DNA from: Flavonifractor sp. An10
GTDB taxonomy: Bacteria > Bacillota > Clostridia > Oscillospirales > Oscillospiraceae
Direction of reading: 5' to 3'
Assembly (NCBI RefSeq): GCF_002161215.1
Contig: NZ_NFMB01000006.1
Location: 124,001 to 188,000, forward strand
Length of the DNA: 64,000 bases
Shown here: in pieces, positions 16,849 through 24,911 of the stretch
Numbering within the stretch: the first letter of the stretch is position 1
How the letters are laid out: each line of letters begins with the position of its first letter
Position numbers and translations under genes: made by a program
Notes under the pieces: generated by a model
What the model was told of the DNA's origin: nothing
The model's database searches: none
The model's input: only the letters and a program-made list of their open reading frames with translations

Positions 16849-18285
16849 ATGTACGACGTCCTCATCATCGGCTGCGGCATCACGGGCGCGGCCACGGCCT
16901 TTGAGCTGTCCAAATACCGGCTCCGGGTGGGCATCCTGGAGCGGGAGAATGACGTGGCCGACGGCACCACCAAGGCCAACTCCGCCATTCTCCACGCCGG
17001 CTACGACCCCCTGCCCGGCTCCCTGATGGCCCGGCTCAATGTGCGGGGCGTGGCCCTGGCCCGGCAGCTCTGCACCGCCCTGGACGTGCCCTATTCCCCC
17101 TGCGGCTCCCTGGTGCTGGGCTTCACCCCGGCGGATCGGGAGGCCCTGGCGGAGCTGTACCGGCGGGGAAACGTCAACGGCGTGCCCGGCCTGGCCCTGC
17201 TCACCGGGGACGAGGCCCGGGCCCTGGAGCCCAGCCTGTCCCCGGCGGTGACCGCCGCCCTCCACGCCCCCTCGGCGGCTATCTGTTCTCCCTGGGAGTA
17301 CTGCCTGGCCCTGGCGGAGACGGCGGTGCGCAACGGGGCAGAACTCCACCTGGAGACGGCAGTCACCGGCCTGTACCCCACGGAGACAGGCTGGCGGGTG
17401 GAGACCAGCCGGGGGGAGCTGGAGAGCCGGTGGGTGGTCAACGCCGCCGGGCTGGACGCCCAGGTCGTCCACGAGATGGCGGCCCCCCGTACCTTCACCC
17501 TTCATCCCTCCCGGGGCCAGTACTTCCTGCTGGACAAGAGCGAGGGGGATCGGGTGGGCCGGGTGATCTTCCAGTGCCCCAACGAACACGGCAAGGGGGT
17601 GCTGGTGACCCCCACAGTCCACGGCAACCTGCTGGTAGGCCCCAACGCCGAGCCGGTGGAGGGGGACGACACCGCCACCACCGCCGCCGGCCTGGATTTT
17701 GTGCGAGGAACCGCCCTGCGCTCGGTGCCGTCGGTGGACTTTCGGACTGTCATCCGCAGCTTCGCGGGGGTGCGGGCGGTAGCCGACACCGGGGACTTCG
17801 TCATTGAGGAGGCCGCGCCCCGGTTCCTGGATCTGGCAGGTATCTGCTCCCCTGGCCTGTCCGCCGCCCCCGCCGTGGGAGAGTACGCCGCAGAGCTGAT
17901 GGGGCGGGCGGGCCTGCCCCTTGAGCGGAAGGCCAGCTTTCAAGCTTCGCGCCGCCGGGTGCGTTTCAAGGAGCTACCCGAGGGGGAAAAGGCCCGCCTG
18001 GCGGCGGAACGGCCCGACTACGGCCGGATCATCTGCCGCTGCGAGACCGTCACGGAGGGGGAGATCCTGGACGCCCTCCGCGCCCCCATCCCGCCCCGGT
18101 CGGTGGACGGGGTGAAGCGCCGGGTGGGCGCCGGGCTGGGCCGCTGTCAGGGCGGCTTCTGCGGCCCCCGGGTGGTGGAGCTGCTCTGCCGGGAGCTGGG
18201 CTGCTCCCCGGGGGAGATCGTGCAGGACAGGGCTGGCTCCTGGCTGCTGGCCCGGGAGACGAAGGGAGGAAAGACCGATGTATGA
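16849..18285 (+). CDS. GlpA-like FAD oxidoreductase with C-terminal [2Fe-2S] (BFD-like) domain
   Basis: A 478-residue enzyme. An N-terminal FAD-binding DAO domain begins MYDVLIIGCGITGAATAFEL (GxGxxG) and includes GTTKANSAILHAGYDP and LHPSRGQYFLL. The C-terminal 90 residues form a BFD-like [2Fe-2S] domain with cysteines in IICRCE and GRCQGGFCGP. This architecture matches the large subunit of anaerobic glycerol-3-phosphate dehydrogenases and related clostridial enzymes. ATG 16849 follows GGAGG. It overlaps the next gene by 8 bp. With the partner oxidoreductase, a DUF1667 protein and glpK it should convert glycerol-3-phosphate to dihydroxyacetone phosphate. Confidence 0.9.
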   Translation: MYDVLIIGCGITGAATAFELSKYRLRVGILERENDVADGTTKANSAILHAGYDPLPGSLMARLNVRGVALARQLCTALDVPYSPCGSLVLGFTPADREALAELYRRGNVNGVPGLALLTGDEARALEPSLSPAVTAALHAPSAAICSPWEYCLALAETAVRNGAELHLETAVTGLYPTETGWRVETSRGELESRWVVNAAGLDAQVVHEMAAPRTFTLHPSRGQYFLLDKSEGDRVGRVIFQCPNEHGKGVLVTPTVHGNLLVGPNAEPVEGDDTATTAAGLDFVRGTALRSVPSVDFRTVIRSFAGVRAVADTGDFVIEEAAPRFLDLAGICSPGLSAAPAVGEYAAELMGRAGLPLERKASFQASRRRVRFKELPEGEKARLAAERPDYGRIICRCETVTEGEILDALRAPIPPRSVDGVKRRVGAGLGRCQGGFCGPRVVELLCRELGCSPGEIVQDRAGSWLLARETKGGKTDV

Positions 18286-19537
18286 TCTCATTGTCATCGG
18301 CGGCGGCCCCGCCGGTCTGGCCGCCGCCTGCGCCGCCTGGGAGGCGGGGCTGCATCGGGTTCTGATCGTGGAGCGGGACAGGGAACTGGGGGGGATCCTC
18401 AACCAGTGCATCCACAACGGCTTCGGGCTTCACTACTTCAAGGAGGAGCTCACCGGCCCGGAGTACGCCGGACGGTTTGTGAATATGCTCCGTGACACCG
18501 GAGTGGAGGTGCGGCTGGATACCATGGTGCTGGAGGTGGGGGCTGACCGCCGGGTTCATATGGTGGGGAAAGCCACCGGCTATCGGGTAGAGGAGGCACG
18601 GAGCGTCCTGCTGGCCATGGGCTGCCGGGAGCGCACCCGGGGGGCTATCTCTATTCCCGGCACCCGACCCGCCGGCATCTTCACCGCCGGAGCCGCCCAG
18701 CGGTATGTGAACATGGAGGGGTGGCTGCCCGGGGAGCGGGTGGTGATCCTGGGCAGCGGGGACATCGGCCTCATCATGGCCCGGCGCATGACCCTGGAAG
18801 GGGCCAAGGTGCTGGCCTGCGTGGAGGTCATGCCCTATTCCGGCGGCCTGAACCGAAACATCGTCCAGTGCCTCCACGACTATGACATCCCCCTCTATCT
18901 CTCCCACACCGTCACCGAGATCCGGGGAAAGAACCGGGTGGAGCAAGTGGTGGTGTCAAAGGTGGACGAGCAGCGGCGGCCCATTCCGGGGAGCGAGATG
19001 ATCTTTGACTGTGACACCTTGCTGCTGTCGGTGGGGCTGATCCCGGAGAACGAGCTCACCCGCCAGGCGGGCATCGCCATCGACCCCCGCACCAGCGGCG
19101 CGGTGGTGTATGAGAATATGGAGACCTCCCTGCCCGGGGTGTTCGCCAGCGGCAATGTGGCCCACGTTCACGATCTGGTGGACTTTGTCACCGCCGAGAG
19201 CCAGCGGGCCGGGCGGGCCGCCGCCCGCTATGTGCTGGAGGGGGCGGGCCCGGAGGAGTCCGCACTGGAGGTGGTCAGCGGGGACTGCGTCACCTACACA
19301 GTGCCCCAGCACATCCGCCCAGGCCGGGTGGAGCAGGGGTGCGAGCTCTTTTTCCGGGTCAACCGGGTGTGCGGGCCCAGCCGGATTGCAGTCACCAGCG
19401 GCGGCCGCCAGCTGGCCGCCTTCCGCCGGGACTGCCTGGCCCCCGGCGAGATGGAACACATCACTCTACCCCGGGCACTGCTGGATAAGGCCGATGGAGC
19501 CATTACCATTGCCGTCGAGGAGGTGAAGGCCGGATGA
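18278..19537 (+). CDS. FAD/NAD(P)-dependent oxidoreductase, partner subunit
   Basis: A 419-residue two-dinucleotide-binding flavoprotein. The FAD site is MYDLIVIGGGPAGLAAACAA at the start, the second nucleotide motif is RVVILGSGDIGLIMARRM near residue 152, and the FAD-closing motif is GVFASGNVAHVHD near 287. It also carries GILNQCIHNGFGLHYF near residue 40. It is regularly encoded between a GlpA-like enzyme and a DUF1667 protein in Clostridia. It overlaps the previous gene by 8 bp and the next by 4 (ATGA), so the three are produced together, most likely as one complex. Confidence 0.9.
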   Translation: MYDLIVIGGGPAGLAAACAAWEAGLHRVLIVERDRELGGILNQCIHNGFGLHYFKEELTGPEYAGRFVNMLRDTGVEVRLDTMVLEVGADRRVHMVGKATGYRVEEARSVLLAMGCRERTRGAISIPGTRPAGIFTAGAAQRYVNMEGWLPGERVVILGSGDIGLIMARRMTLEGAKVLACVEVMPYSGGLNRNIVQCLHDYDIPLYLSHTVTEIRGKNRVEQVVVSKVDEQRRPIPGSEMIFDCDTLLLSVGLIPENELTRQAGIAIDPRTSGAVVYENMETSLPGVFASGNVAHVHDLVDFVTAESQRAGRAAARYVLEGAGPEESALEVVSGDCVTYTVPQHIRPGRVEQGCELFFRVNRVCGPSRIAVTSGGRQLAAFRRDCLAPGEMEHITLPRALLDKADGAITIAVEEVKAG

Positions 19538-19908
19538 AGGAACTCATCTGCATTGTCTGTCCCAGGGGCTGCCATCTGAAGGTGGACGAGGCCTGCGGCT
19601 ACACGGTCACGGGCAATGGCTGTCCCCGGGGGGAGGCGTATGGAAAGCGCGAGCTGACCCATCCCACCCGGGTGATCACCTCCACAGTGCGCTGTACCGG
19701 CGGCGCATACCCCCGCTGCCCGGTCAAGACCAGCGGCCCCGTGCCCAAGGAGCGGATTTTTGACGTGGCGGCGGCGCTGGACGGTATCACGGTGGAGGCG
19801 CCTGTCCGGCTGGGGCAGGTAGTGGTAAAGGACGTCTGCGGCACCGGGGCCGACTTTGTGTCCACCCGGGCACTGCCGCAGACAGATGAGGCGGCGGGAG
19901 GCGCGTAA
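19534..19908 (+). CDS. DUF1667 domain protein
   Basis: A 124-residue paralog of the protein at 16-378. Cysteines occur in [16 protein letters not shown], a central TVRCTGG and YPRCPVK pair, and VCGTGADF. Start codon overlaps the preceding stop (ATGA). It is the third member of the glycerol-oxidation triple, followed one base later by glpK. A small metal- or cluster-carrying accessory role is inferred. Confidence 0.9.
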   Translation: MKELICIVCPRGCHLKVDEACGYTVTGNGCPRGEAYGKRELTHPTRVITSTVRCTGGAYPRCPVKTSGPVPKERIFDVAAALDGITVEAPVRLGQVVVKDVCGTGADFVSTRALPQTDEAAGGA

Positions 19909-19909
19909 T

Positions 19910-21415
19910 ATGGGCAAGTACATTTTGGCCCTGGATCAGGGCACCACCAGCTCCCGGGCCATTCTCTTCGACCGGGAGCAGAACATCCTGGGGGTGAGCC
20001 AGCGGGAGCTGGCGCAGCACTACCCCCGGGAGGGCTGGGTGGAGCAGGACGCCATGGAGATCTGGTCTACCCAGTACGGCGTGATGATGGAGGCCATCGC
20101 CCGGTCGGGGGTGGAGCCGCCGGAGATTGCCGCCATCGGCATCACCAACCAGCGGGAGACCACCATCCTGTGGGACAGGGCCACCGGCCGGCCCCTGCAC
20201 AACGCCATTGTGTGGCAGTGCCGCCGCACGGCGGAGCTGGTGGATCAGCTCCGCTCCGACGGGCTGGAGGAGCACATCCGGGCCGTCACCGGCCTGCTCC
20301 CCGACGCCTACTTCTCCGCCACCAAGCTCAAGTGGCTGCTGGATCACGTGGAGGGGGCGCGGGAGAAGGCGGCGCGTGGGGAGGTGCTCTTCGGCACGGT
20401 GGACAGCTGGCTGGTGTGGAAGCTCACCGGCGGGGCGGTTCACGTCACCGATGTGACCAACGCCTCCCGCACCATGCTCTTCGATATCCACAGGCTGGAC
20501 TGGGACGACACCCTGCTGGAGGCTTTGGACATCCCCCGCTCCGTGCTGCCGGAGGTGCGCTCCTCCAGCGAGATCTACGGCTATACCGACATACAGGGGG
20601 TACGCATCCCCATCGCGGGCATGGCCGGCGACCAGCAGGCCGCCCTCTTCGGCCAGGGCTGCTTCTCCCCCGGGGACGCCAAGAACACCTACGGCACCGG
20701 CTGCTTCCTGCTGATGAACACCGGGGATACCCCCTGTGAGAGCAGGAACGGCCTGCTGACCACCATTGCCGTGGGCCTCAACGGCAAGGTGGAGTACGCC
20801 CTGGAGGGCTCGGTGTTCGTGGGGGGCGCGGTGATCCAGTGGCTGCGGGACGAGCTGCGCTTTTTCCCCGACAGCCGGGACGCGGAGTACTACGCCCGGA
20901 AGGCGCCCGACAACGGGGGCGTGTACCTGGTGCCCGCCTTCACGGGGCTGGGGGCGCCCTACTGGGACATGTACGCCCGGGGCATGCTCATCGGCCTCAC
21001 CCGGGGCACCCGGCGGGAGCACATCACCCGGGCGGCCCAGGAGTCCATCGCCTACCAGGTGGCAGACCTGGCCCGGGCCATGGAGGCGGACACCGGGGTG
21101 CCCCTCACCAGCCTGAAGGCCGACGGGGGCGCCAGCCGGGACGGCTTCCTCATGCAGTTCCAGGCGGATATCCTGGGCCGGGCGGTGCTGCGTCCCGCCA
21201 TCCGGGAGACCACCGCCCTGGGGGCGGCCTATCTGGCCGGCCTGGCCGCCGGCGTGTGGGAGAGCCGGGAGGAGCTCTCCCGCCTGTGGCGGTGCGACAC
21301 CACCTTCTCCCCCGCCATGGACGCCCGGCACCGGGAGTGCCTGCTGGCGGACTGGCACCGGGCCGTGGAGCGCTGCCGGGGATGGGTAAATCAGGCCGAT
21401 AGCTCCACGCTGTGA
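19910..21415 (+). CDS. glpK: Glycerol kinase
   Basis: A 501-residue FGGY kinase that phosphorylates glycerol with ATP. Landmarks: [16 protein letters not shown] at residues 6-21, [30 protein letters not shown], the substrate region [32 protein letters not shown] and a C-terminal [23 protein letters not shown] 19910 directly follows the DUF1667 stop. The kinase feeds glycerol-3-phosphate to the upstream dehydrogenase; no glycerol facilitator gene is seen in the window. Confidence 0.95.
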   Translation: MGKYILALDQGTTSSRAILFDREQNILGVSQRELAQHYPREGWVEQDAMEIWSTQYGVMMEAIARSGVEPPEIAAIGITNQRETTILWDRATGRPLHNAIVWQCRRTAELVDQLRSDGLEEHIRAVTGLLPDAYFSATKLKWLLDHVEGAREKAARGEVLFGTVDSWLVWKLTGGAVHVTDVTNASRTMLFDIHRLDWDDTLLEALDIPRSVLPEVRSSSEIYGYTDIQGVRIPIAGMAGDQQAALFGQGCFSPGDAKNTYGTGCFLLMNTGDTPCESRNGLLTTIAVGLNGKVEYALEGSVFVGGAVIQWLRDELRFFPDSRDAEYYARKAPDNGGVYLVPAFTGLGAPYWDMYARGMLIGLTRGTRREHITRAAQESIAYQVADLARAMEADTGVPLTSLKADGGASRDGFLMQFQADILGRAVLRPAIRETTALGAAYLAGLAAGVWESREELSRLWRCDTTFSPAMDARHRECLLADWHRAVERCRGWVNQADSSTL

Positions 21416-21544
21416 GATATCGCAAGATTCCCCCCTTTCGGAGCGGGGAGGATAAACGCTGATTTTGGGGGATGTTTTTCTGCATGCGGCAGACGCCCTC
21501 TGAAAAGTCGCCAGGCAGCATACCTACATGAAAACTCAGAGGAA

Positions 21545-21592
21545 GAACGCCTCCGAGGAGCCTTGGTTTGGGGCTCCTTGGGGGCGTTCCAT
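21545..21592 (+). terminator. Terminator of the glycerol operon (dispersed repeat copy 1)
   Basis: GAACGCCTCCGAGGAGCC pairs with GGCTCCTTGGGGGCGTTC, followed by CATTTTAG. The hairpin and the bases after it (ATTTTAGTGCTAGAATA) recur in similar form at 30524-30583. Confidence 0.75.
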
Positions 21593-21706
21593 TTTAGTGC
21601 TAGAATATAGGCTAGCCATCAGCAAATTGCCGCTACCGCAGACCATTTCACAGGACGGTGTGTTAGAAAAGTGTTAAAAACAAAAAAGCAAGTGGTCAAA
21701 AAGCGA

Positions 21707-21742
21707 AAAAAGTACCGCATTCCAACGGAATGCGGTACTTTT
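21707..21742. terminator. Bidirectional terminator beside the tRNA fragment
   Basis: An A-rich run, then GTACCGCATTCC, a 3-nt AAC loop, GGAATGCGGTAC and a T run. On the minus strand it would end tRNA-Met transcription. Confidence 0.8.
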
Positions 21743-21791
21743 TGGTTGGGGGAAGGATTTGAACCTTCGATCTCCGGGTTATGAGCTGCTG
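21743..21791 (-). other. Truncated tRNA-Met 3' end: attachment-site scar
   Basis: Read on the minus strand, the sequence holds CTCATAA (anticodon loop with CAT), the variable region, a complete T-arm (AAGGTTCAAATCCTT), the acceptor 3' strand CCCCCAA and an encoded CCA at 21745-21743. The 5' half (acceptor 5' strand and D-arm) is missing beyond about 21791. Such half-tRNAs arise when tyrosine-integrase elements insert into tRNA 3' ends. Flanking DNA to the right has GGGTCAGGTTATGGGTCAA (about 21903-21921), similar to integrase arm repeats at 43571. No integrase remains here. Confidence 0.75.
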
Positions 21792-21971
21792 CCGGCGGTT
21801 CAATCCGTTGATTTCAGACGCTTTCCGACCCCTTTTGTTCCGAAAATCTTCCAAATCCCGGAGGTCATATGCTCTCCGCTCCGCCGGGATTTTTCCTGTT
21901 CTGGGTCAGGTTATGGGTCAAGGCAGCAGCCCTGCCTCAAAATTTGCGCCGGATATAAACAAAGAAAAGTC

Positions 21972-22490
21972 CTATGTGCCTGCCCTGTCCTTGCCGGGCG
22001 GCATAATCCAGAACTTCATGGCCGGATAGCTGAGTATGACCTGCACCGCAATGTTGACCAGGTTGGCCAGCGTGGGCGCCAGCGGCTGGGGCACCCCCAG
22101 GCTCAGAAAGAGTGCCTGGCTGTAGGCCGGCAGGGCAGCGGAGAGCAGCACCAGCACCACCGCCAGCAGAATATACTTGGGCACCGCCCGGCGGAACTGC
22201 GCATTGGAGCGGAACACCAGATTTTTCTGGACAAAGAAGTTGACGGCCTGGGCGGCGGCCGTGGCCGCGAGAAAGCTCAGGAAGCCGCACAGGCCCAGGT
22301 CGTTGGCCACATCGGTGTAGTCGAAGAAGAGGAAGCGAAAGGGCAGCGTGCGCAGCGGGGTGAAGAGAAGGCCGGTACACAGCCACATGACCAGGAAGTT
22401 GACTATGGTGGCGCAGTTGGACAGCAGGTTGAAGAGGATAAATTCCCACAGGGTCGGGTGGGTGCCGATCCACCGTTTCAGGGCAGTCAC
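21972..22490 (-). CDS. GtrA-family membrane protein
   Basis: A 172-residue small membrane protein with four hydrophobic segments, typical of GtrA-like proteins that help move lipid-linked sugars across the membrane. LWEFILFNLLSNCATIVNFLVMW and AAAQAVNFFVQKNLVFRSN carry the family look. Its start overlaps the stop of the GH3 gene upstream (22487-22490), so it is the last gene of the minus-strand glycosidase operon. The GtrA substrate is not evident; glycosyltransferase partners are not in the window. Confidence 0.85.
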   Translation of the reverse strand: MTALKRWIGTHPTLWEFILFNLLSNCATIVNFLVMWLCTGLLFTPLRTLPFRFLFFDYTDVANDLGLCGFLSFLAATAAAQAVNFFVQKNLVFRSNAQFRRAVPKYILLAVVLVLLSAALPAYSQALFLSLGVPQPLAPTLANLVNIAVQVILSYPAMKFWIMPPGKDRAGT

Positions 22491-24910
22491 GGCTCCGCCA
22501 CCTTCTTTCGATCCATCCGGCGCTTCCGCCGCCAGGCCGCCAGCAGATGAACCGCCCCCCGGCAGAACCGGCCGTTGAAGAGCTCCACCAGAGCCCGCAC
22601 CATGTCCATGTCCACCATGCCCGCCGTCATTTTGGCAACGGCCCGGAAGGGCATGCCTAGGCGGAACAGTGCGTTGAGATCCGGCTTGTCCGCCGGGGCG
22701 GCTCTATCCGCCTGGCGCCGGAGGATTCGGTACACCAACCGGCCCGCCCATCCTTTTGCATAACGGAGCTGGGAAAAGGTGTCGTTCTCGGTGAGAGGGG
22801 CGGCGCGGTTCCACCTGGCGGGAGGGATGGGCCGGCCCAGCAGGGCGGTGAATTCCTGGTCGGTGACCTGGTGAACCTGCCCTGTAATATAGTGGGGCAG
22901 CCCGGACAGGTCATAGGGAGCCGGTGCCCCGGAACCCTCTACGGACAGGGAGCCGGAGAGGCGGATGTCGGCGCAGGAGGCCCCCACCATCACCTGATAG
23001 ATGCCCTCCTCTGCCTCCCAGCGGCCGGTTTTGACATTAAAATAGCGGAAGGCGTATGCATCCAGAGGAATGGTCACCCGGCGGGACTCGCCGGGCGCCA
23101 GAGAGACCTTGGCAAAGCCCTTCAGCTCCAGGGCCGGGCGGAAAAGCAGGCTGTCCGGCTTGGCAATATAGAGCTGGGCGACCTCCGCCCCGGCCGCAGG
23201 GCCGGTGTTGGTCAGGGTGAAGGACACCTGCCGGGACGTGGCCTCCAGGCCATCATAGGCAAAGCTGGTGTAGCTCAGCCCGAAGCCGAAGGGGAAGCGG
23301 ACGGGCACCCGGGCGGTCTGGTAATAGCGGTAGCCCACGAAGGGCCCCTCCCGGTACTCGGCAGTGCGCTCCCGGCCGGGATACCAGGGGGCGCAGGGGG
23401 TATCCTCCAGCCTCATGGGCCAGCTCTCGGCCAGCTTGCCGGAAGGGGTGACCCGGCCGGTAAGCACGTCTGCCGCGCCGCCGGCCCCGGCCTGTCCCCC
23501 CAGCCCGCCCAGCAGCAGGGCCTTACAGTGAGCAATCCAGGGCGTCTCCACCGGCGCGCCGCAGGTGAGCAGCACCACCACGTCGGGGTTGACGGCGGAC
23601 ACGGCCTCCAGCAGCTTGATCTGGTTGTCCCGCAGGGCCAGGGACTCACGGTCGAGCCCCTCGGTCTCCGTCCGCTCGTCCAGGCCCAGATAGGCCAGAA
23701 CCACATCCGCCGTCCGGGCCAGCGCCGCGGCCTCGGCCAGCAGGCCGGCGTCCTCCCCGCCGTGGCGGAGGAAGCCGGGGGCGTACCCCGCCACCTCCAG
23801 GCCGCTCTCCCTGAGACAGTCCAGAGGGCTGTCCACCCGGGTGGGATTGACACAGCTGGAACCGCCCCCCTGAAACCGCAGCCTGTCCGCGAAGTCCCCG
23901 ATCACGGCCACCCGGGTGCCGGGGGCCAGGGGGAGCAGGCTGCCCTCGTTTTTCAGCAGCACCGCGCATTCCGCGGCGGCCCGGCGGGCAAAGGCGTGGT
24001 GGGCTTCCCGGTCGAAATCCGGGACGGAGCGCGCGGCCGCGGGCGTTTCCGGCAGATTGCGGAGCAGTTCTGCCGCCATCTTTGTTACCCAGGCGCTGTC
24101 CAGCCGCCCGGAGCGGACGGCTGCCAGCAGCTCCCTGTCAGCGGCGGGGCCGGCGGCGGGCATTTCCAGATGGCTGCCCGCCGCCACCCCGGCCGCATGG
24201 TCGTTGGAGCCGCCCCAGTCGGTGACTACACAGCCGCCGAAGCCCCACTCGTCCACCAGAATATCCCGCAGCAGCTGCCGGTTCTCGTTGGCATAGATGC
24301 CGTTGATGCGGTTGTAGGCGGACATGATCCATTGGGGATGGCCCTCCTTCACCGCGATTTCAAAGCCGGTGAGGTAGAGCTCCCGCAGGGTGCGCTCGTC
24401 CACCACGCTGTCGGAGTGCATGCGCAGGGTCTCCTGGCTGTTGACGGCAAAGTGCTTGGGGCAGGCGGCCGTCCCCTGGGACTGGATGCCCCGGATACAG
24501 GCCGCCGCCAGCTTGCCGGAGAGGCAGGGATCCTCCGAAAAGTACTCAAAATTCCGGCCGCACAGAGGGGAGCGCTTGATATTCAGCCCCGGCCCCAGCA
24601 GCACATCCACCCCCAGGGCGGCGGCCTCCGCCCCCAGATGCCGGCCGATCTCCTCCTCCAGGGCCACATCCCAGGCGTTGGCCAGGGTGGCCGGGGCGGG
24701 GTAGCAGGTGGCGGGCAGGCTGGGGTTGAGCCCCAGATGATCCGCCGCCCCCGCCTGCTTCCGCACCCCCAGCGGCCCGTCGGAGAAGCAGATGGACGGG
24801 ATGCCCAGCCGGGGCATCGCCTTGCTGGTGAACTGGGTTCCGCCGGAGAGAAGGGCGCACGCCTCCTCCAAGGTCAGATGTTTCTCACGCTTGTCGTGAT
24901 CCCTCGGCAC
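22487..24910 (-). CDS. Glycoside hydrolase family 3 (beta-glucosidase type), canonical order
   Basis: An 807-residue cytoplasmic-type GH3 enzyme. The N-terminal barrel has GVDVLLGPGLNIKRSPLCGRNFEYFSEDP, CPKHFAVNSQE and the nucleophile in VVTDWGGSNDH (Asp near residue 228). The alpha/beta sandwich domain follows (AAECAVLLKNEGSLLPLAPG, then SGKLAESWP) and an FnIII-like C-terminal domain (PFGFGLSYTSFAYDG, TNTGPAAGAEVAQLYI). The tail of about 130 residues is basic and has GH3-unrelated sequence. GTG start at 24910 lies one base after the preceding stop, with GGGGGAG 8 nt upstream. No signal peptide. It would hydrolyse imported beta-glucosides. Confidence 0.93.
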   Translation of the reverse strand: MPRDHDKREKHLTLEEACALLSGGTQFTSKAMPRLGIPSICFSDGPLGVRKQAGAADHLGLNPSLPATCYPAPATLANAWDVALEEEIGRHLGAEAAALGVDVLLGPGLNIKRSPLCGRNFEYFSEDPCLSGKLAAACIRGIQSQGTAACPKHFAVNSQETLRMHSDSVVDERTLRELYLTGFEIAVKEGHPQWIMSAYNRINGIYANENRQLLRDILVDEWGFGGCVVTDWGGSNDHAAGVAAGSHLEMPAAGPAADRELLAAVRSGRLDSAWVTKMAAELLRNLPETPAAARSVPDFDREAHHAFARRAAAECAVLLKNEGSLLPLAPGTRVAVIGDFADRLRFQGGGSSCVNPTRVDSPLDCLRESGLEVAGYAPGFLRHGGEDAGLLAEAAALARTADVVLAYLGLDERTETEGLDRESLALRDNQIKLLEAVSAVNPDVVVLLTCGAPVETPWIAHCKALLLGGLGGQAGAGGAADVLTGRVTPSGKLAESWPMRLEDTPCAPWYPGRERTAEYREGPFVGYRYYQTARVPVRFPFGFGLSYTSFAYDGLEATSRQVSFTLTNTGPAAGAEVAQLYIAKPDSLLFRPALELKGFAKVSLAPGESRRVTIPLDAYAFRYFNVKTGRWEAEEGIYQVMVGASCADIRLSGSLSVEGSGAPAPYDLSGLPHYITGQVHQVTDQEFTALLGRPIPPARWNRAAPLTENDTFSQLRYAKGWAGRLVYRILRRQADRAAPADKPDLNALFRLGMPFRAVAKMTAGMVDMDMVRALVELFNGRFCRGAVHLLAAWRRKRRMDRKKVAEP

Positions 24911-24911
24911 C

